From: Bryobacteraceae bacterium
GTDB lineage: Bacteria > Acidobacteriota > Terriglobia > Bryobacterales > Bryobacteraceae
Assembly: GCA_041394945.1 (NCBI GenBank)
Contig: JAWKHH010000001.1
Span: 1,426,001 to 1,490,000 of the forward strand
Length of the DNA stretch: 64,000 nucleotides
Direction: 5' to 3'
Position 1 is the first letter of the stretch, and every line of letters starts with the position of its first letter. The position numbers were made by a program, and so were the translations under genes. Below, one piece after another: positions 34,951-44,936 of the stretch. The notes beneath the pieces were generated by a model. That model had not been told where the DNA came from. It saw only the letters and a list, made by a program, of their open reading frames with translations, and did not search any database.

Positions 34951-37900
34951 ATGAAGAAACTCTCCCTGTCTATAGTACTCGTGTGTCTGGCCCTCGCCGT
35001 GGCGCGTCCGGCCTACTCTCAGATTCTCTACGGTTCGATCGTCGGCAACGTGACGGACCCATCGGAGGCGGCCATCTCCGGCGCGACGGTGACGCTTACG
35101 AACATGGCGACCAACGAGTCGCGCGAAGCCATCACCAGTCAGGTGGGCGCCTTCAACTTTCCGACTTTGAATGCAGGCACATATGGCATCCGCGTGACGC
35201 GGGACGGCTTCCGGACCTCGCAGACGCAAGTGAGCGTGACCATCAACAGCGTTACCCGCGCCGATATGACGCTACAAGTGGGCGCGGTGGCCGAGTCCGT
35301 CACCGTGGAGGCAGCGGCGGCGACGCTGCAAACGGACCGGTCCGAGGTGCGGCAGGAGATTACAGCCAAGCAATTCGAGAACCTGCCGGTGGCGCAGGGG
35401 CGCAACTACCAGCAACTGTTCCGGACGCTGCCCGGGTTCCGTCCGCCGACCAACGCGCACTCGGTGCCGACGAATCCGTCGCGGGCGTTGACCACCAACG
35501 TGAACGGCGTGAGCCAATCGATCAACAACACCAAGATCGACGGCGCTTCGTCGATCCAGCCGTGGCTGCCGCACGCCTCGGCGTTCATTCCGACGCTCGA
35601 GTCCCTGGAGACAGTGAACGTCGTGACGAATTCGTTCGACGCCGAGCAGGGGCTGGCCGGCGGTGCGGCCGTTAACGTCCAGATCAAATCGGGAACGAAC
35701 GACCTTCACGGGTCCGCATTCGAGTACTATTCGGGGAACGCGCTGAAAGCTAAGCCGTTCTTCCTGCCTCAGGGGCAGGACAATCCAAAGTTGGTCTACA
35801 ACGAGTATGGCGGGACGCTGGGCGGACCAATCAAGAAGGACAAGCTGTTCTACTTCATGAGCTACGAAGGCACGGCGGATCACCAATTCGCATCGCGGTT
35901 CGCTACGGTGCCCACCGCGGCGATGAAAGCGGGCGATTTTTCCGATTCCCCGCGCGGGCTGTTCGACCCGGCCACCGGTGACGGACAGGGACTTAACCGG
36001 GCGCCGTTCCCGGGCAAGATGGTGCCGGCGTCGCGAATGAGCCCGATCACGCTGAAGTTGAACGCTCTCATCCCGGACCAGAATCTGGCTGGGATCTCGA
36101 ACAACTACTTCAAGGGCGGGTCATACGCGTTCGACCGCCATCGCGCCGACACGAAGGTCAACTACATTCATTCCCAGAAGACGACCGCCTTCGGCCGATT
36201 CAGCCTGCTGCACTACGAGATGGACAACCCGCAGGTATTCGGCGACCTGGGCGGGGACCAGCTTTCCGGCGCGGGCGGCAACCCGGGCTACGGGTTTGGC
36301 AACACATATTCGTTCACGGGCGCGGTGACACACGTATTCAAACCGACGTTTATCATGGACGCCTACTACGGCTACACGCGAATCGACACAGCGGTGGAAC
36401 AGTCGCGGCTGGACGAAAAGCTGGGGTTGGACTTCCTGGGCATTCCTGGGACCAACGGCTCACGCAAGATCGAAGGCGGTTGGCCGCGGTTTAACATCGA
36501 CGGGTTCAGCGTACTCGGCGTGCCGAACGCCTTCCAGCCTTATTATCGCCGGGACCCGCAGTACCAATACGTGGCGAACTTCAACTGGACCAAAGGTTCG
36601 CACGAGATCCGGTTCGGCACCGACCTCTACTCGACGCACATGAATCACAACCAGCCCGAAGCGCCGGGCGCTTTCCATGGCGCGCAGGGCGGATTTACCT
36701 TCTCGGGCGGCTTAACGCTGCTGCGTGTCCGGAACGCCAACGGGGGCCTCGGTGTGTTTGAATCGTCCAACCAGTACAATTCCTACGCGGCGTTTCTGCT
36801 CGGGATGCCGCGGCTGGCTGGCAAGATCACACAGCGCGACGATGAGTATTCCACGCGATCGTTCCAGCACAGCTACTACATCCGCGACCGCTGGAACGTG
36901 AACCGGAAATTGACGCTATCGTACGGTTTGCGGTGGGAGTACTTCCCGTTCCCGACCCGCAAGAACGGCGGCCTTGAAGTTTACGACCCGGCGACGAACA
37001 AAATGCGGCTGTGCGGCGTGGGCGTTGTGCCGCTCAATTGCGGAATCCAGGAGAGCAAGACAAAGTTCGCGCCACGCTTCGGGTTCGCCTACCGCGTGAG
37101 CGATACGCTTGTGGTCCGGGCCGGCTACGGCATCACCAACGATCCATTCTCACTGGCGCGGCCGTTCCGCACCAACTATCCGATGCTGCTAGTGGATAAC
37201 CTCCAAGGCGCGAATGATTTCGTAGCGTACAATCCGCAGGGCATCTCGGCGGGCATCCCGCGCGTGGTGTCGCCGGATTCGGGCAACGGCATCATCGACA
37301 TCCCCGGCACATTCGCGGCGTTCACGGTGGCCGACAAATTCCGCCGCGGGTACGTACAGAGTTGGAACTTCACGGTTCAGAAACAACTCGGCGCGGGCTT
37401 CATCGCGCAGGCCGGCTACGTGGCCACGCGGTCGACGTCGGCGATGGGATGGATCAATCTGAACGCCGGGCAGGTGATTGGCGCGGGCACAGCCGGTCAG
37501 CCGTTGCGCTCCAAGTTCGGCCGAACCGCCACTACAACCGCGGTGGAGCCGTTCGGCACGAACATGTACGATTCGCTGCAGGCGACGCTATCGCGGCGCT
37601 TCTCGCGCGGCATGTCGCTCAACGTGGCCTACACGTGGAGCAAAGTGATCGGCTTCCAGGACAACAACGACAGCGGCCCGGCGGTACACGCCCGCGCGTA
37701 CTTCGACCGCAACCGCACGGTGCGGGGTTACGATATTCCGCACAACCTGGCGATCACCAATATCTGGGAACTGCCGTTCGGCAAGGGCCAGAAGTATGCG
37801 AACGAAGGCGTGGCGGCGATGATTCTCGGCGGGTGGCAGGTCAACAACGTGTTCGCCATCTATAGCGGAACTCCGTTCAGCGTCGGGTCCGGCGGCGCTT

Positions 37901-38328
37901 CGCTGAACATGGCCAACGCGTCGCAGACAGCCGACCAGATCAAACCGGAAGTCGCGATCCTCGGCGGGGTCGGGCGCGGGCAGAGCTACTTCGATCCATT
38001 CGCGTTCGCACCGGTGACCGAGGCGCGGTTCGGCAATACGGGGTACAACATCCTGCGCGGACCGGGCGTGTTCAACTGGGACTTCGGCATGCACCGGCGG
38101 TTCCGGCTGAGCGAACGGTTTGACCTGCAGTTCCGCGGCGAAGCCTTCAACTTCACCAACACGCCACACTTCAACAACCCGGGGACGAACGTCTCGAACT
38201 TCAATCCGAACCAGAGCAACCCGCTGAGCCGCTTCGGCGGCTACACGGAGATCACCTCGACGCGCAACCTGGGCCGCGACGGGTTCGATGAGCGGCAGTT
38301 CCGGCTGGGGCTGCGGCTCGGCTGGTGA
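34951..38328 (+). CDS. Oar-like TonB-dependent receptor with carboxypeptidase-regulatory domain
   Basis: 1125 aa, the largest of the three in the window. ATG 34951 has AGAGGT seven bases upstream. The signal peptide is ~1-24 and the CarboxypepD_reg domain ~28-110 ('GNVTDPSEAAISGATVTLTN', 'GTYGIRVTRDGF'). The plug contains 'LPVAQGRNYQQLFRTLPGF' and 'NNTKIDGASS'. The long barrel ends in 'RLGLRLGW'. It has its own promoter and possible operator, unlike the other two receptor genes. It converges tail to tail with the DUF98 gene, with no gap. Confidence 0.92.
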   Translation: MKKLSLSIVLVCLALAVARPAYSQILYGSIVGNVTDPSEAAISGATVTLTNMATNESREAITSQVGAFNFPTLNAGTYGIRVTRDGFRTSQTQVSVTINSVTRADMTLQVGAVAESVTVEAAAATLQTDRSEVRQEITAKQFENLPVAQGRNYQQLFRTLPGFRPPTNAHSVPTNPSRALTTNVNGVSQSINNTKIDGASSIQPWLPHASAFIPTLESLETVNVVTNSFDAEQGLAGGAAVNVQIKSGTNDLHGSAFEYYSGNALKAKPFFLPQGQDNPKLVYNEYGGTLGGPIKKDKLFYFMSYEGTADHQFASRFATVPTAAMKAGDFSDSPRGLFDPATGDGQGLNRAPFPGKMVPASRMSPITLKLNALIPDQNLAGISNNYFKGGSYAFDRHRADTKVNYIHSQKTTAFGRFSLLHYEMDNPQVFGDLGGDQLSGAGGNPGYGFGNTYSFTGAVTHVFKPTFIMDAYYGYTRIDTAVEQSRLDEKLGLDFLGIPGTNGSRKIEGGWPRFNIDGFSVLGVPNAFQPYYRRDPQYQYVANFNWTKGSHEIRFGTDLYSTHMNHNQPEAPGAFHGAQGGFTFSGGLTLLRVRNANGGLGVFESSNQYNSYAAFLLGMPRLAGKITQRDDEYSTRSFQHSYYIRDRWNVNRKLTLSYGLRWEYFPFPTRKNGGLEVYDPATNKMRLCGVGVVPLNCGIQESKTKFAPRFGFAYRVSDTLVVRAGYGITNDPFSLARPFRTNYPMLLVDNLQGANDFVAYNPQGISAGIPRVVSPDSGNGIIDIPGTFAAFTVADKFRRGYVQSWNFTVQKQLGAGFIAQAGYVATRSTSAMGWINLNAGQVIGAGTAGQPLRSKFGRTATTTAVEPFGTNMYDSLQATLSRRFSRGMSLNVAYTWSKVIGFQDNNDSGPAVHARAYFDRNRTVRGYDIPHNLAITNIWELPFGKGQKYANEGVAAMILGGWQVNNVFAIYSGTPFSVGSGGASLNMANASQTADQIKPEVAILGGVGRGQSYFDPFAFAPVTEARFGNTGYNILRGPGVFNWDFGMHRRFRLSERFDLQFRGEAFNFTNTPHFNNPGTNVSNFNPNQSNPLSRFGGYTEITSTRNLGRDGFDERQFRLGLRLGW

Positions 38329-38844
38329 TTACTTCGGGAAGTATTCGCTGATTACCATCAACGGTTCGTCCCGGGAGATCATGCGGTAGGTTCGTGTGAG
38401 CAGATCCCCCGGGGCGTCCGGGAAGAACCGAGAGATCGGTCCGGCGGGGATGGCCGCGGCGGTGAGCAGTTCCTTCCAGGTCTCCACGCGGAACTCAGTC
38501 CAGAGGCGTCCTATCGGCGTGTCCGTGTTCAGCAGGCCGTCCCGGAAGGCGGGCGGCAAGCGATCGAGCGCAAGCGCGCTTTCGGCGTAGACGTAGTTGC
38601 GGCCGGTTTCCTCGCCATAGAGGACGATCTTCCTGTGCATGATGGGGGACCCGGCCGGAGCTTGGAGCGGGTCTGGCCCGCCAGAGGCGGGAGTGATGCC
38701 GAGCGCGACTTTCCGCAAGCCGATGGGCTCACCGTAGAGCGCCTCCACGGTGTCGGTGAGAGTGCCGTCGGTGACGAGCAGAACGCGCTGAGCCATACCC
38801 AGATCCGCGAGATTCAGTTTGCCGAGTTGCCGTAGGAATGCCAA
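38329..38844 (-). CDS. DUF98 protein (chorismate-pyruvate lyase-like)
   Basis: 171 aa. A TTG start at 38844 is used because the family opening ('RQLGKLNLADLGMAQRVLLVTDGTLTDTVEAL' region) begins there; the ATG at 38796 would cut into it. Later signatures are 'PIMHRKIVLYGEETGRNYVYAES', 'LLNTDTPIGRLWTE' with 'RVETWKELL', and 'RTYRMISRDEPLMVISEYFP'. DUF98 includes archaeal-type chorismate lyases that make 4-hydroxybenzoate, so a ubiquinone- or aromatic-related role is possible but unproven. Only 31 bases separate it from the divergent esterase gene. Confidence 0.7.
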   Translation of the reverse strand: MAFLRQLGKLNLADLGMAQRVLLVTDGTLTDTVEALYGEPIGLRKVALGITPASGGPDPLQAPAGSPIMHRKIVLYGEETGRNYVYAESALALDRLPPAFRDGLLNTDTPIGRLWTEFRVETWKELLTAAAIPAGPISRFFPDAPGDLLTRTYRMISRDEPLMVISEYFPK

Positions 38845-38875
38845 CTGCTATTTTCGCAGTAAGCTGGGTGCTGTC

Positions 38876-40126
38876 ATGAGACGAATCCTGGTTCTGATGT
38901 CGATGGCGGCGGCGGCGTTCGCGCAGCAGCATCCGCTGGAAGAGCTGATCGAGGCGGCGCGCGCGGACTCTCCGGCGCTGGCGACGCTACTCGGCAAAGG
39001 ACTGCCGCAGTTGAAGGGACGCGACGGCGTGGCCGTGTGGGGCCAGGAGTTCCTGTTCGCGGTAGAGAGCGCCACGGCGGCAAGCGTGGTCATCGACAAG
39101 CAACCAGCCGAGGCGATGAAGCGTGCCGGCGGATCGAACTACTACTACCTGCTGAAGACGCTTCGCATGGGGATGACGCACCAGTATCAGTACGTGGACG
39201 GGACGGGCAAGGCGATCGGCGGGTACGAGGTGGCGGCGTACAATCCGGATTCGTATTTGCTGCCGGGTGTGGCCCGCGGCTCGCTCTCAGAGATGCGGAC
39301 GCTGCGGTCCAAGGTCTATCCGGGGATGACGGCGAACTACTGGGTGTACACGAATCGGGGAGTGGATACGGAGCGCGGGGCGCCGTTGATGGTGTGGCAG
39401 GATGGCGAGACGATCGTGGGGAACCTTGACCTGCTGCGGCTGCGGCTGCAGATTGTTACCGACAACCTGGCGGCGCGGGGAACGATTCCTCCGATGGTGC
39501 ACGTCCTGATTCAGCCGGGCCAGGGGGCGCCGCGGATGCGGAGCATCCAGTACGACACCGTCTCCGGAACCTATGGAAAGTATCTTCTGGAAGAGATTCT
39601 TCCGGACGTGGAGAAGAGCTACAAGCTGCGCAAGGATGCGTATTCTCGGGCTATTGCCGGCGCCTCTTCGGGTGCGATCTGCGCGTTCAACGTGGCCTGG
39701 CATTACCCGGAGCAGTTCAGCCGCGTGCTGTCGCACATCGGGAGCTACACGGCGCTGCAATGGAAGCCGGAAGAGCATCTGGAAGGAGGCTACATCGTCG
39801 CGTACAAGGTGGGTCGGGAGCCGAAGCGGAATCTGCGGGTTTGGATGTCCGACGGCGCCGACGACGGAGAGAGCCGGGCCGGGAGTTGGCCGCTGAACAA
39901 CATTCAACTCGCGAACATGCTGAAGCTGCGCGAGTATGATTTTCACTTCCGGTTTGGGACGAGTCTGCATGCGATCGCGCAGGGGGCGATGGACCTGCCG
40001 GAGTCGCTGGCGTGGTTGTGGCGCGGGTATGATCCGGCGAAGACGGAGCAGACCTACACAATGGAGGAATCCGAGCGGGCGAAGCCACTGTTCCGCGTGC
40101 GGATCGCGAACCGGGAGGCCTGGTAG
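38876..40126 (+). CDS. Secreted alpha/beta-hydrolase, enterochelin-esterase-like
   Basis: 416 aa from the ATG 38876, where a signal peptide starts ('ILVLMSMAAAAFAQQ'). An N-terminal beta-sandwich-like part ('VAVWGQEFLFAVES') precedes the esterase D fold. The nucleophile elbow is 'AIAGASSGAICAF'. Other landmarks are 'ANYWVYTNRGVD', 'VHVLIQPGQGAPRMRSIQYDT' and a late 'GTSLHAIAQGAM', which could supply the His. Acidobacterial homologues are annotated as Fes/IroE-like, but siderophore hydrolysis is unlikely to be the general role. The substrate is unknown. Confidence 0.78.
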   Translation: MRRILVLMSMAAAAFAQQHPLEELIEAARADSPALATLLGKGLPQLKGRDGVAVWGQEFLFAVESATAASVVIDKQPAEAMKRAGGSNYYYLLKTLRMGMTHQYQYVDGTGKAIGGYEVAAYNPDSYLLPGVARGSLSEMRTLRSKVYPGMTANYWVYTNRGVDTERGAPLMVWQDGETIVGNLDLLRLRLQIVTDNLAARGTIPPMVHVLIQPGQGAPRMRSIQYDTVSGTYGKYLLEEILPDVEKSYKLRKDAYSRAIAGASSGAICAFNVAWHYPEQFSRVLSHIGSYTALQWKPEEHLEGGYIVAYKVGREPKRNLRVWMSDGADDGESRAGSWPLNNIQLANMLKLREYDFHFRFGTSLHAIAQGAMDLPESLAWLWRGYDPAKTEQTYTMEESERAKPLFRVRIANREAW

Positions 40127-40133
40127 CCGGCGC

Positions 40134-41477
40134 TCAGGCGAGCAGACTTCGGAGGACCTGATCCCACGGTTTCCGATAGGGGCGTTCGAGCATGGCGTTG
40201 GCCTCACGGTCTCCGGGGATTTCTTCCCGCGCGGCGTCCCAGCGGACCTGGCGGCCGAGGCGGAGCGAGATGTTGGCGAGGTGGCAGGCGGTGGTGATCT
40301 GGTGGCCCCCTTCGACGCTGGCGATGGGCTTCTGGCGCGACTTGATGCAATCGATGAAGTTTCGGACGTGGAGATCGAACTGTTCGTCCGATGAGCCGGG
40401 TTCCTTCATCGCTTGCGTCCACGGTTCGGGCCTGCGGTTGGTGGCCTGGGGACCGCCGCCGGGGTGACCCTGGAATCTCGGGATGGCATTCTCGGGATCA
40501 GTCTTCATGTCTGGGAAGATCTCGAAACCGCCGCGGGAGATGTTCATGCTGCCCTTGGCGCCATAGAAGTTGAGTCCATTGCTCGAATCGCGGCGGCCGG
40601 CGCTCACTTCGCGATGGGAGTAATTCGCGGTGAAGCCCGGATAGGTGAAGAGCGCATCCTGCACGTCGGGAACCTCGCCGGGGCCGGGGAGAACGAAGCG
40701 CCCGCCGTTCGAGAAGACAGCCGTGGGTCCGGGCACATCGGCGAACCATTGGAGGATATCGATGTGGTGCGCGCCGAGGTTGGTCATCTGGCCGCCGGAG
40801 TAATCCCAGAACCAACGGAAATGATAGATGCCGCGCTGGGAATTGAAGGGCCGCTTGGGGGCGGGGCCGAGCCACATGTCGTAGTCGAAGTCGGCGGGCG
40901 CCGCGGAATCGGCCGGCGAGCCGAAGCCGGGCACGACGTTGCGGTAGGCGCCCATGCGGACGCTGACGAGCTTTCCGAGATGGCCGCCGCGGATGAGGCC
41001 GCGCGCTTTCTGATAGTGACGGCCGGAGCGCTGTTGCGTGCCGACCTGGACGATGCGATTGTGTTTGGCGGCGACGTCGATCATCCAACGGCCTTCCTTT
41101 ACGAAGAGCGTGAGCGGCTTTTCGACATAGACGTCCTTGCCGGCGGCGCAGGCCATCATCGTCATAAGGGCGTGCCAGTGATCGGGGGTGGAGACGACGA
41201 CGGCCTGAACGTTCTTGTCGTCGATGAGTTTGCGAAAGTCGCGGTAGGTTTTCGGATTGCCTCCGCAGGCGGTGGCGCCCTGATCGAGGCGCGGAAGGTA
41301 GCAATCGCTGATGGCGGCCATGTCGACGTCTTTCTGATTCTTGAAGTCGTGGACGTGCTGGGCTCCGATCAAGCCGTAGCCGATGAATCCGACCCCGACC
41401 CGATCATTGGCTCCGAGAATGCGCTTGTAAGCCGCGGCGGCGACGGAGGTGGCGAATACGCGTCGAGTTGTTTTCAT
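40134..41477 (-). CDS. Gfo/Idh/MocA-family oxidoreductase, exported
   Basis: 447 aa. The N-terminus 'TTRRVFATSVAAAAYK' is a Tat-type signal. The Rossmann motif is 'VGVGFIGYGLIGAQHV', the family motif 'EKPLT' is preceded by 'GKDVYV', and 'GGQMTNLGAHHIDILQWF' is the substrate-side His segment. Exported members of this family in Acidobacteria and Planctomycetes probably act on sugars or sugar acids, with a pre-bound NAD(P). It is divergent from the heme-binding-like gene, with 51 bases between start codons. Confidence 0.88.
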   Translation of the reverse strand: MKTTRRVFATSVAAAAYKRILGANDRVGVGFIGYGLIGAQHVHDFKNQKDVDMAAISDCYLPRLDQGATACGGNPKTYRDFRKLIDDKNVQAVVVSTPDHWHALMTMMACAAGKDVYVEKPLTLFVKEGRWMIDVAAKHNRIVQVGTQQRSGRHYQKARGLIRGGHLGKLVSVRMGAYRNVVPGFGSPADSAAPADFDYDMWLGPAPKRPFNSQRGIYHFRWFWDYSGGQMTNLGAHHIDILQWFADVPGPTAVFSNGGRFVLPGPGEVPDVQDALFTYPGFTANYSHREVSAGRRDSSNGLNFYGAKGSMNISRGGFEIFPDMKTDPENAIPRFQGHPGGGPQATNRRPEPWTQAMKEPGSSDEQFDLHVRNFIDCIKSRQKPIASVEGGHQITTACHLANISLRLGRQVRWDAAREEIPGDREANAMLERPYRKPWDQVLRSLLA

Positions 41478-41528
41478 CGTTTAGGATTCTACAGCGATCC
41501 GGCGAGCCGGTGTGGTACGCTCTCGGGC

Positions 41529-42008
41529 ATGATGCAAACGGCAATCAGCGCCATTCTGGCTTGCGGTATCCTTGCGGGCATGGCTGACGGAGCGGAACTG
41601 GCGACGAAGAAGGCGCTCACGCTGGCGGGGGCGAAGAAGATCGCGGCGGCGGCTGAGGCCGAAGCGGTGAAGAACAAGTGGAACGTGGTGATCGCGATCA
41701 TGGACGACGGCGGGAACCTGATCTACCTGCAGCGGATGGACGGCACACAGATCGGCAGCGTGGACGTGGCGATCGCGAAGGCGACGAGCGCATTTCGTTT
41801 CAAGCGGCCGACCAAGGCGTTTGAGGACGCGCTCAAAAGCGGCCGGCAGGCTATTCTCGCGCTACCGGGTGCGACTCCAGTGGAAGGCGGGCTGCCGATC
41901 ACGCTGGATGGCGCGATCCTTGGGGCGATCGGCGTGAGCGGCGTGCAGTCGTTCGAAGACGCGCAAATCGCACAGGCGGGGATTGCCATCGTCGGGTCTC
42001 TGAAATAA
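41529..42008 (+). CDS. GlcG/HbpS-like (DUF336) secreted heme-binding family protein
   Basis: 159 aa. Two ATGs occur in tandem at 41529 and 41532. A signal peptide (~1-22) is followed by the DUF336 domain: 'ALTLAGAKKIAAAAEAEAVKN', 'VVIAIMDDGGNLIYLQRMDG', 'ATSAFRFKRPTKAFEDAL', and the terminal glycine-rich 'GGLPITLDGAILGAIGVSG'. HbpS members bind heme; GlcG members sit in glycolate operons. Neither role is proven here. The esterase gene starts two bases after its stop, indicating co-transcription. Confidence 0.85.
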   Translation: MMQTAISAILACGILAGMADGAELATKKALTLAGAKKIAAAAEAEAVKNKWNVVIAIMDDGGNLIYLQRMDGTQIGSVDVAIAKATSAFRFKRPTKAFEDALKSGRQAILALPGATPVEGGLPITLDGAILGAIGVSGVQSFEDAQIAQAGIAIVGSLK

Positions 42009-42010
42009 GC

Positions 42011-43090
42011 ATGCGGTTCCTGCTTTTCGCCGCCGCGGGCGCGCTGCTGGCGCAGAACAGTACGCCGCCGGTGAAATCGCCGGAAGTGCACGCCGATGGG
42101 CGAGTGACGTTCCGGATACGTGCGCCGAACGCCGCGTCGGTGGCGCTGGTGACGGACTGGATGGGGCGCGGGGAATCGAAGCCGTTGGCCAAAGGCGACG
42201 GTGGGGTGTGGAGCCTGACGCTGGGTCCTCTGGAGCCGAGCACCTACATTTACGGCTACGTGGTGGACGGCGTGACAATGGCGGATCCGGTGAACCCGCG
42301 GGTAAAGCTGCGGGCCTTTGGGTCGGGCAGCTTCGTGGAGGTACCGGACAAGGGGGCCATCTGGCAGGAGCGCGACGTTCCGCACGGGAAGGTGGAGATC
42401 AACTGGGGAAAGTCGGCGGTGCTGGGCGGAGAGACGCGTTGGGTTTGGATTTACACGCCGCCGGGGTATGCGGCTTCGGGCAAGCGCTACCCGGTGCTGT
42501 ATCTGCTGCATGGATCGAACGACACAGCGGCGGGATGGACGATGGCCGGGCAGGCGAATTTCATCTTCGACAATCTGCTGGCTGAGAAGAAAATGGCGCC
42601 GATGGTGGTGGTGATGCCGTTTGGGCACGCGGTTCCCTTCGGGCAGCGCGAGGCTTTCGGGAAAGATAACAACGCTCTGTTCGAGGATTACCTGCTGCGG
42701 GACGTGGTTCCGATGGTGCGGTCGGAATATCGCGTGGAGACGGGGCGGGAGCGGACGGCGATCGCGGGGCTATCCATGGGCGGCGGGCAGGCGCTGCGGA
42801 TCGGGTTCGGGCACATGGACCTGTTCAGCGCGGTGGGCGCGTTTTCGGCGGCGGCGCCGCAGGATTTCGAGAAGGCGTTTGGAGATTCGCTGAAAGACGC
42901 CAACACGAAGTTGAAGGTGATCTGGTTCGGGTGCGGGCGCGAAGATTCGTTGTTCGCGCGGAGCGAGCAGTTGGATTCGCTGTTGACGGCGCGGGGCGTG
43001 AAGCACACGTTTCGGGCGTCGAGCGGGGCTCATAACTTTACGATCTGGCGGAAGCACCTGGCGGAGTTCGCCCCGTTGTTGTTTCGGTAG
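42011..43090 (+). CDS. Secreted esterase with N-terminal CBM48-like domain
   Basis: 359 aa with a short signal peptide ('FLLFAAAGALLAQ'). Residues ~25-105 form an Ig/CBM48-like sandwich ('RVTFRIRAPNAASVALVTDW', 'PSTYIYGYVVDG'). The esterase D fold follows: 'RYPVLYLLHGSNDTAAGW', the nucleophile 'GLSMGGGQAL', and the late His in 'SSGAHNFTIWRKHL'. The architecture matches feruloyl/acetyl-xylan-type and enterochelin-esterase-like enzymes that act on carbohydrate esters. It is in an operon with the DUF336 gene. Confidence 0.85.
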   Translation: MRFLLFAAAGALLAQNSTPPVKSPEVHADGRVTFRIRAPNAASVALVTDWMGRGESKPLAKGDGGVWSLTLGPLEPSTYIYGYVVDGVTMADPVNPRVKLRAFGSGSFVEVPDKGAIWQERDVPHGKVEINWGKSAVLGGETRWVWIYTPPGYAASGKRYPVLYLLHGSNDTAAGWTMAGQANFIFDNLLAEKKMAPMVVVMPFGHAVPFGQREAFGKDNNALFEDYLLRDVVPMVRSEYRVETGRERTAIAGLSMGGGQALRIGFGHMDLFSAVGAFSAAAPQDFEKAFGDSLKDANTKLKVIWFGCGREDSLFARSEQLDSLLTARGVKHTFRASSGAHNFTIWRKHLAEFAPLLFR

Positions 43091-43103
43091 GGGGCGCGCG
43101 AAC

Positions 43104-44936
43104 TTATTTCCGCAAAGCTTCGATCTGCGGAATGTCGAACTTCTCGAGGAGGCCGAAGCAGAAATACTCGGGTGTCTGCTGCTCGGTAAGGTCCTCGGTG
43201 AGGATCTCCTTGAGGCTCTTCAGCGCGTCCTTGGATGAAAGACCGGCGATGGAGTCCGGCTCGAGGGCGGCGGCGATGAGCGCGCCGAGCGAGGTGCGGG
43301 GACCGATGGAGCGCACCTCGACGGGACCGAAGCCGCGTTCGTTCGAGAGCCATTTCGCCACGGCCGCGATCTGGCTCGCCTGGACGCCGAGCGGCCGGTC
43401 GCCGATGCCGGCGATGAGCATGGCGAAGAGGAAGTCGCGCTTGGCGATCTTCGATTCGCCGAAGTAGAAGGGGTCCACGGCGACGACGCGCTTGCCGGCG
43501 GCGAGGAGGGCGGCGGCTTCGTCCCCGAGCGCGGCTCGGCCGGCGTCACCGATCAGGACGACGGTGGACTTAGCGTCGCCGGCGGGGGCGAGTTCGGTGA
43601 CGGGCACGGTCCACGCGCGTTCCAGGCGGAGCTTCCAATAGCCCGCGCCTTGCGGGAACGCCTCCACTTCCATGGCGCGGAAGCGGGTGATGTCGCGGAG
43701 TTGGGCTCGCGTGGGCGAGGGGTTGCGCGGGAGGCCTTCGGCGAGTTTCAGGGCGATTTGGTGGAAATCCAGGTTATTGGCGGGGAGTGTGGGGCGGAGC
43801 GCGGTATCGGGGCGGATGTCGCCTTCGACATCAACTTCGGTTGCATCGATCGAGGAATCGAACGAATCGCGCAGGAGGCGGTAGAGGGCTTCGCGATTGT
43901 CGCGGTCGTAGTTGTGGCCGTTGCCGTGGTTGACGTGGTAACGGAGGCGGCTGATGGCGTCGTGGAGGCGATAGGCGGGCGTGGCCACCTGGATCAGGGC
44001 TCCGGTGACGTAGTCGGCACGGAAACAACAATTGTCCTTTGCGTTGTTGCCGATTTGGAGGATGCGCGGGGCCATGATGGCGGTGAGGTGCGCGTAGTCG
44101 GCGACGGCGCCGAGGTCCGAGGGCGTTTGCTCGGAGTCGCCAAGGTCGAGATCAGGCCATTGGGATCGGGTGACGAAGCTCGAGTAGCCAGCGACGGGAA
44201 ACGCGGCGGCGACACGGGTATCGGTGGAGGCAAGGAAGATGGTCTGCCATCCGCCACCGGAGAGACCGGTGACAGCGAGGCGGGCGGGGTCGGCGTTGGG
44301 GAGACCGGCGGCGACATCGAGCGCGCGTTTGAGGCCGAGGTGGAACAGGGCTATGCCGCTCGTGCCGGTGAGATCGATTTGCGGCATGCGGTAGTGGTTG
44401 AGGCCTTCGACGTTCAACTGCCCCTTGCCGAGCCACTCGGGATTGACGGCAATCATGCCTTTCCTGGCGAGGTTGATGCAGCGCGTCTGAATGTAGGCGG
44501 TGGCGGTGCCGTTGCCTTCGTGGCCGTTGACGTTGAGGACGACGGGAACCTTGCCGGTGAGCTTCGCCGGTTCGTAGATGAGGCCGGGCGCCCAGAGTCC
44601 GGGAATGACTTCGTAGCGAAACTGGCGGACACGGTAGCCGTTGCCGTCATGGAAGGGCTCGAGGATTTCGACCTTCGTTTTCGCATCGCGCCATTGGCGG
44701 GCCTGGCCACGGTAGATCACCTCGTCGAACACGCGGCGGCGGAGAGTGGCGGCGTATCGATCCCATTCGGCGCGCGTCGAGAAAGTGGGGACGACGGGCA
44801 CCTTCGAGGCTGTGTAGACCTGCACGTCGAGGAGGGGCTCATTGGGGTCGAGGAGTTTCTTCGCCAGGAGACCGGCGGGCGTAGTGGTTTGCGCGGCGGC
44901 GAGGGCAGCGCAGAGGATGAGGAGGAATCGGAGCAT
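43104..44936 (-). CDS. Secreted alpha/beta-hydrolase, acetyl-xylan-esterase-like
   Basis: 610 aa with a signal peptide ('FLLILCAALAAAQ'). The hydrolase part shows 'KVPVVLNVNGHEGNG', 'RKGMIAVNPEWLGKG', the nucleophile elbow 'AVTGLSGGGWQTIF' and a His in 'HVNHGNGHNYDRDN'. The C-terminal ~180 residues form a second alpha/beta-like part ('STVVLIGDAGRAALGDEAAALL'). The start codon overlaps the anmK stop by one base (TAATG), so it is the last gene of the gdhA-mutS-anmK operon. A carbohydrate-ester substrate is inferred. Confidence 0.8.
   Translation of the reverse strand: MLRFLLILCAALAAAQTTTPAGLLAKKLLDPNEPLLDVQVYTASKVPVVPTFSTRAEWDRYAATLRRRVFDEVIYRGQARQWRDAKTKVEILEPFHDGNGYRVRQFRYEVIPGLWAPGLIYEPAKLTGKVPVVLNVNGHEGNGTATAYIQTRCINLARKGMIAVNPEWLGKGQLNVEGLNHYRMPQIDLTGTSGIALFHLGLKRALDVAAGLPNADPARLAVTGLSGGGWQTIFLASTDTRVAAAFPVAGYSSFVTRSQWPDLDLGDSEQTPSDLGAVADYAHLTAIMAPRILQIGNNAKDNCCFRADYVTGALIQVATPAYRLHDAISRLRYHVNHGNGHNYDRDNREALYRLLRDSFDSSIDATEVDVEGDIRPDTALRPTLPANNLDFHQIALKLAEGLPRNPSPTRAQLRDITRFRAMEVEAFPQGAGYWKLRLERAWTVPVTELAPAGDAKSTVVLIGDAGRAALGDEAAALLAAGKRVVAVDPFYFGESKIAKRDFLFAMLIAGIGDRPLGVQASQIAAVAKWLSNERGFGPVEVRSIGPRTSLGALIAAALEPDSIAGLSSKDALKSLKEILTEDLTEQQTPEYFCFGLLEKFDIPQIEALRK

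Noticed and set aside
40413..41528. N-terminal part of the long plus-strand frame ending at 42008
   Set aside because: Antisense to the Gfo/Idh gene. The real DUF336 gene starts at 41529 with a signal peptide.
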